This document shows, piece after piece, positions 6,294 through 6,753 of a stretch of DNA of 6,753 nt. Made by a program: the position numbers and the translations under genes. Origin of the DNA: an uncultured Kineothrix sp. (GTDB taxonomy: Bacteria; Bacillota; Clostridia; Lachnospirales; Lachnospiraceae); assembly GCA_910587275.1 (NCBI GenBank), contig CAJUMD010000142.1, positions 1-6,753 on the forward strand, given 5' to 3'. Position 1 is the first letter of the stretch, and each line of letters opens with the position of its first letter. The notes beneath the pieces were generated by a model that was given only the letters and a program-made list of their open reading frames with translations, did not search any database and was not told the DNA's origin.

Positions 6294-6352
6294 GGAGCTA
6301 TGCATGACCGTAAAGTTTTAACGTATGAAAGTATCCGGAGGTGTCAGGTATC

Positions 6353-6643
6353 ATGAACAAGAAAATAAGGACAAATGCGGTAGACCATTTATTCGAAGCG
6401 GTTCTCTGCCTGAAAGATAAAGAAGAATGTTACAGTTTTTTTGAAGATTTGTGTACCGTCAACGAAATATTATCGCTGTCCCAGCGTTTTGAGGTAGCTT
6501 CCATGCTGCGCGGACACAGGACTTATTTGGAGATTGCGGAAAAAACAGGCGCGTCCACCGCCACCATCAGCCGGGTAAACCGGTCGCTGAATTACGGAAA
6601 CGACGGATATGAAATGGTTTTTGGGAGGATGGATAAGGAATAG
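6353..6643 (+). CDS. yerC: YerC/YecD-family TrpR-related DNA-binding protein (96 residues)
   Basis: This small regulator has the TrpR-type all-helical fold. Residues 6-50 contain the conserved family stretch (LFEAVLCLKDKEECYSFFED, then the LSLSQRFEVASML region). The helix-turn-helix lies at about 58-78, with YLEIAEKTGASTATISRVNR as the recognition unit. Length and C-terminus (GYEMVF followed by a short charged tail) fit the family, which is about 95-105 residues in Firmicutes. The ATG at 6353 is preferred: GGAGG (6337-6341) precedes it, although the 11-base spacing is long. A GTG four codons earlier overlaps that ribosome site and so is unlikely. It ends in TAG. The family is often annotated as a repressor, but no target is established from this sequence. 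It is encoded 62 bases after the hydrolase. Confidence 0.93.
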   Translation: MNKKIRTNAVDHLFEAVLCLKDKEECYSFFEDLCTVNEILSLSQRFEVASMLRGHRTYLEIAEKTGASTATISRVNRSLNYGNDGYEMVFGRMDKE

Positions 6644-6708
6644 GCTATACAATCCCTTCTCCTTCAGGACTTCCCGCAGACCGGCACCATGCGTTATGGC
6701 AATCAAAG

Positions 6709-6750
6709 ACCCCGCTGCAAGCAACGGGGTATCAAACTTGCAGCGCTGCA
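6709..6750. repeat. cluster of overlapping palindromes, possible minus-strand terminator
   Basis: ACCCCG (6709-6714) and CGGGGT (6725-6730) form a hairpin. In minus-strand RNA the arms extend to nine pairs with one U-G wobble and a CUUG tetraloop, followed by CTTTGATTG. This fits a moderate intrinsic terminator for a leftward gene beyond the window. The left arm also shares a nine-base inverted match with 6737-6745 (CGCTGCAAG with CTTGCAGCG), and TGCAGCGCTGCA (6739-6750) is a perfect palindrome, so alternative structures are possible. A dispersed REP-like repeat is another reading. The 65 bases between the YerC stop and this block show no other feature. Confidence 0.45.
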
Positions 6751-6753
6751 GAG

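Noticed and set aside
6341..6352. GTG start for the YerC-family gene
   Set aside because: The GTG overlaps the GGAGG that would serve as ribosome site; family similarity begins after the ATG at 6353.
6470..6724. Minus-strand 84-residue frame across the end of the YerC gene
   Set aside because: It is antisense to a well-supported gene, and its TTG start lies inside the palindrome cluster.

Overview
The window looks like chromosomal DNA of a Gram-positive Clostridia member, most likely Lachnospiraceae (inference). The reasons are a sugar-binding lipoprotein with a long Ala/Glu/Thr/Asp linker behind its lipobox, an LplB-type permease start, CcpA-like operators, a YerC/YecD-family TrpR-like protein, strong AGGAGG-type ribosome sites and AT-rich intergenic DNA. 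No rRNA, tRNA, CRISPR array or complete mobile element is visible.

Layout. The left third, on the minus strand, is the start of a carbohydrate ABC transporter operon that appears broken in two places. The solute-binding lipoprotein gene (2111 down to 435) has an in-frame amber codon at 1259-1257 that splits a 558-position reading frame into halves of 284 and 273 residues. A stem-loop (343-372) follows. Next comes a permease gene with a good ribosome site, which starts at 160 but stops after 38 codons, just where its first membrane segment should continue. The last ~45 bases of the window edge do not encode permease in any frame and may be the end of an insertion sequence. Upstream of the lipoprotein gene lie an extended -10 promoter and two 13/14 matches to the cre (CcpA) operator, so the transporter was probably under carbon catabolite control.

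The middle, also minus strand, is a complete 708-residue transmembrane chemoreceptor (4463-2337) with a large extracytoplasmic sensor, HAMP and MCP signalling domain. Its own sigma-A-like promoter lies in a 372-base divergent intergenic region. Its closeness to the sugar-binding protein suggests, but does not prove, chemotaxis to the transported sugar.

The right third, on the plus strand, holds a cytosolic beta-lactamase-fold serine hydrolase (4836-6290) with an unassigned ~130-residue C-terminal part, then a 96-residue YerC-family DNA-binding protein (6353-6643). A promoter for the latter overlaps the hydrolase stop codon. The window ends in a cluster of overlapping palindromes (6709-6750).

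I see no evidence of a wholly new system. The most notable point is the double lesion in the sugar transporter operon beside intact regulatory sites and an intact chemoreceptor. The amber codon is probably a true stop, because the chemoreceptor and YerC genes both end normally with TAG.
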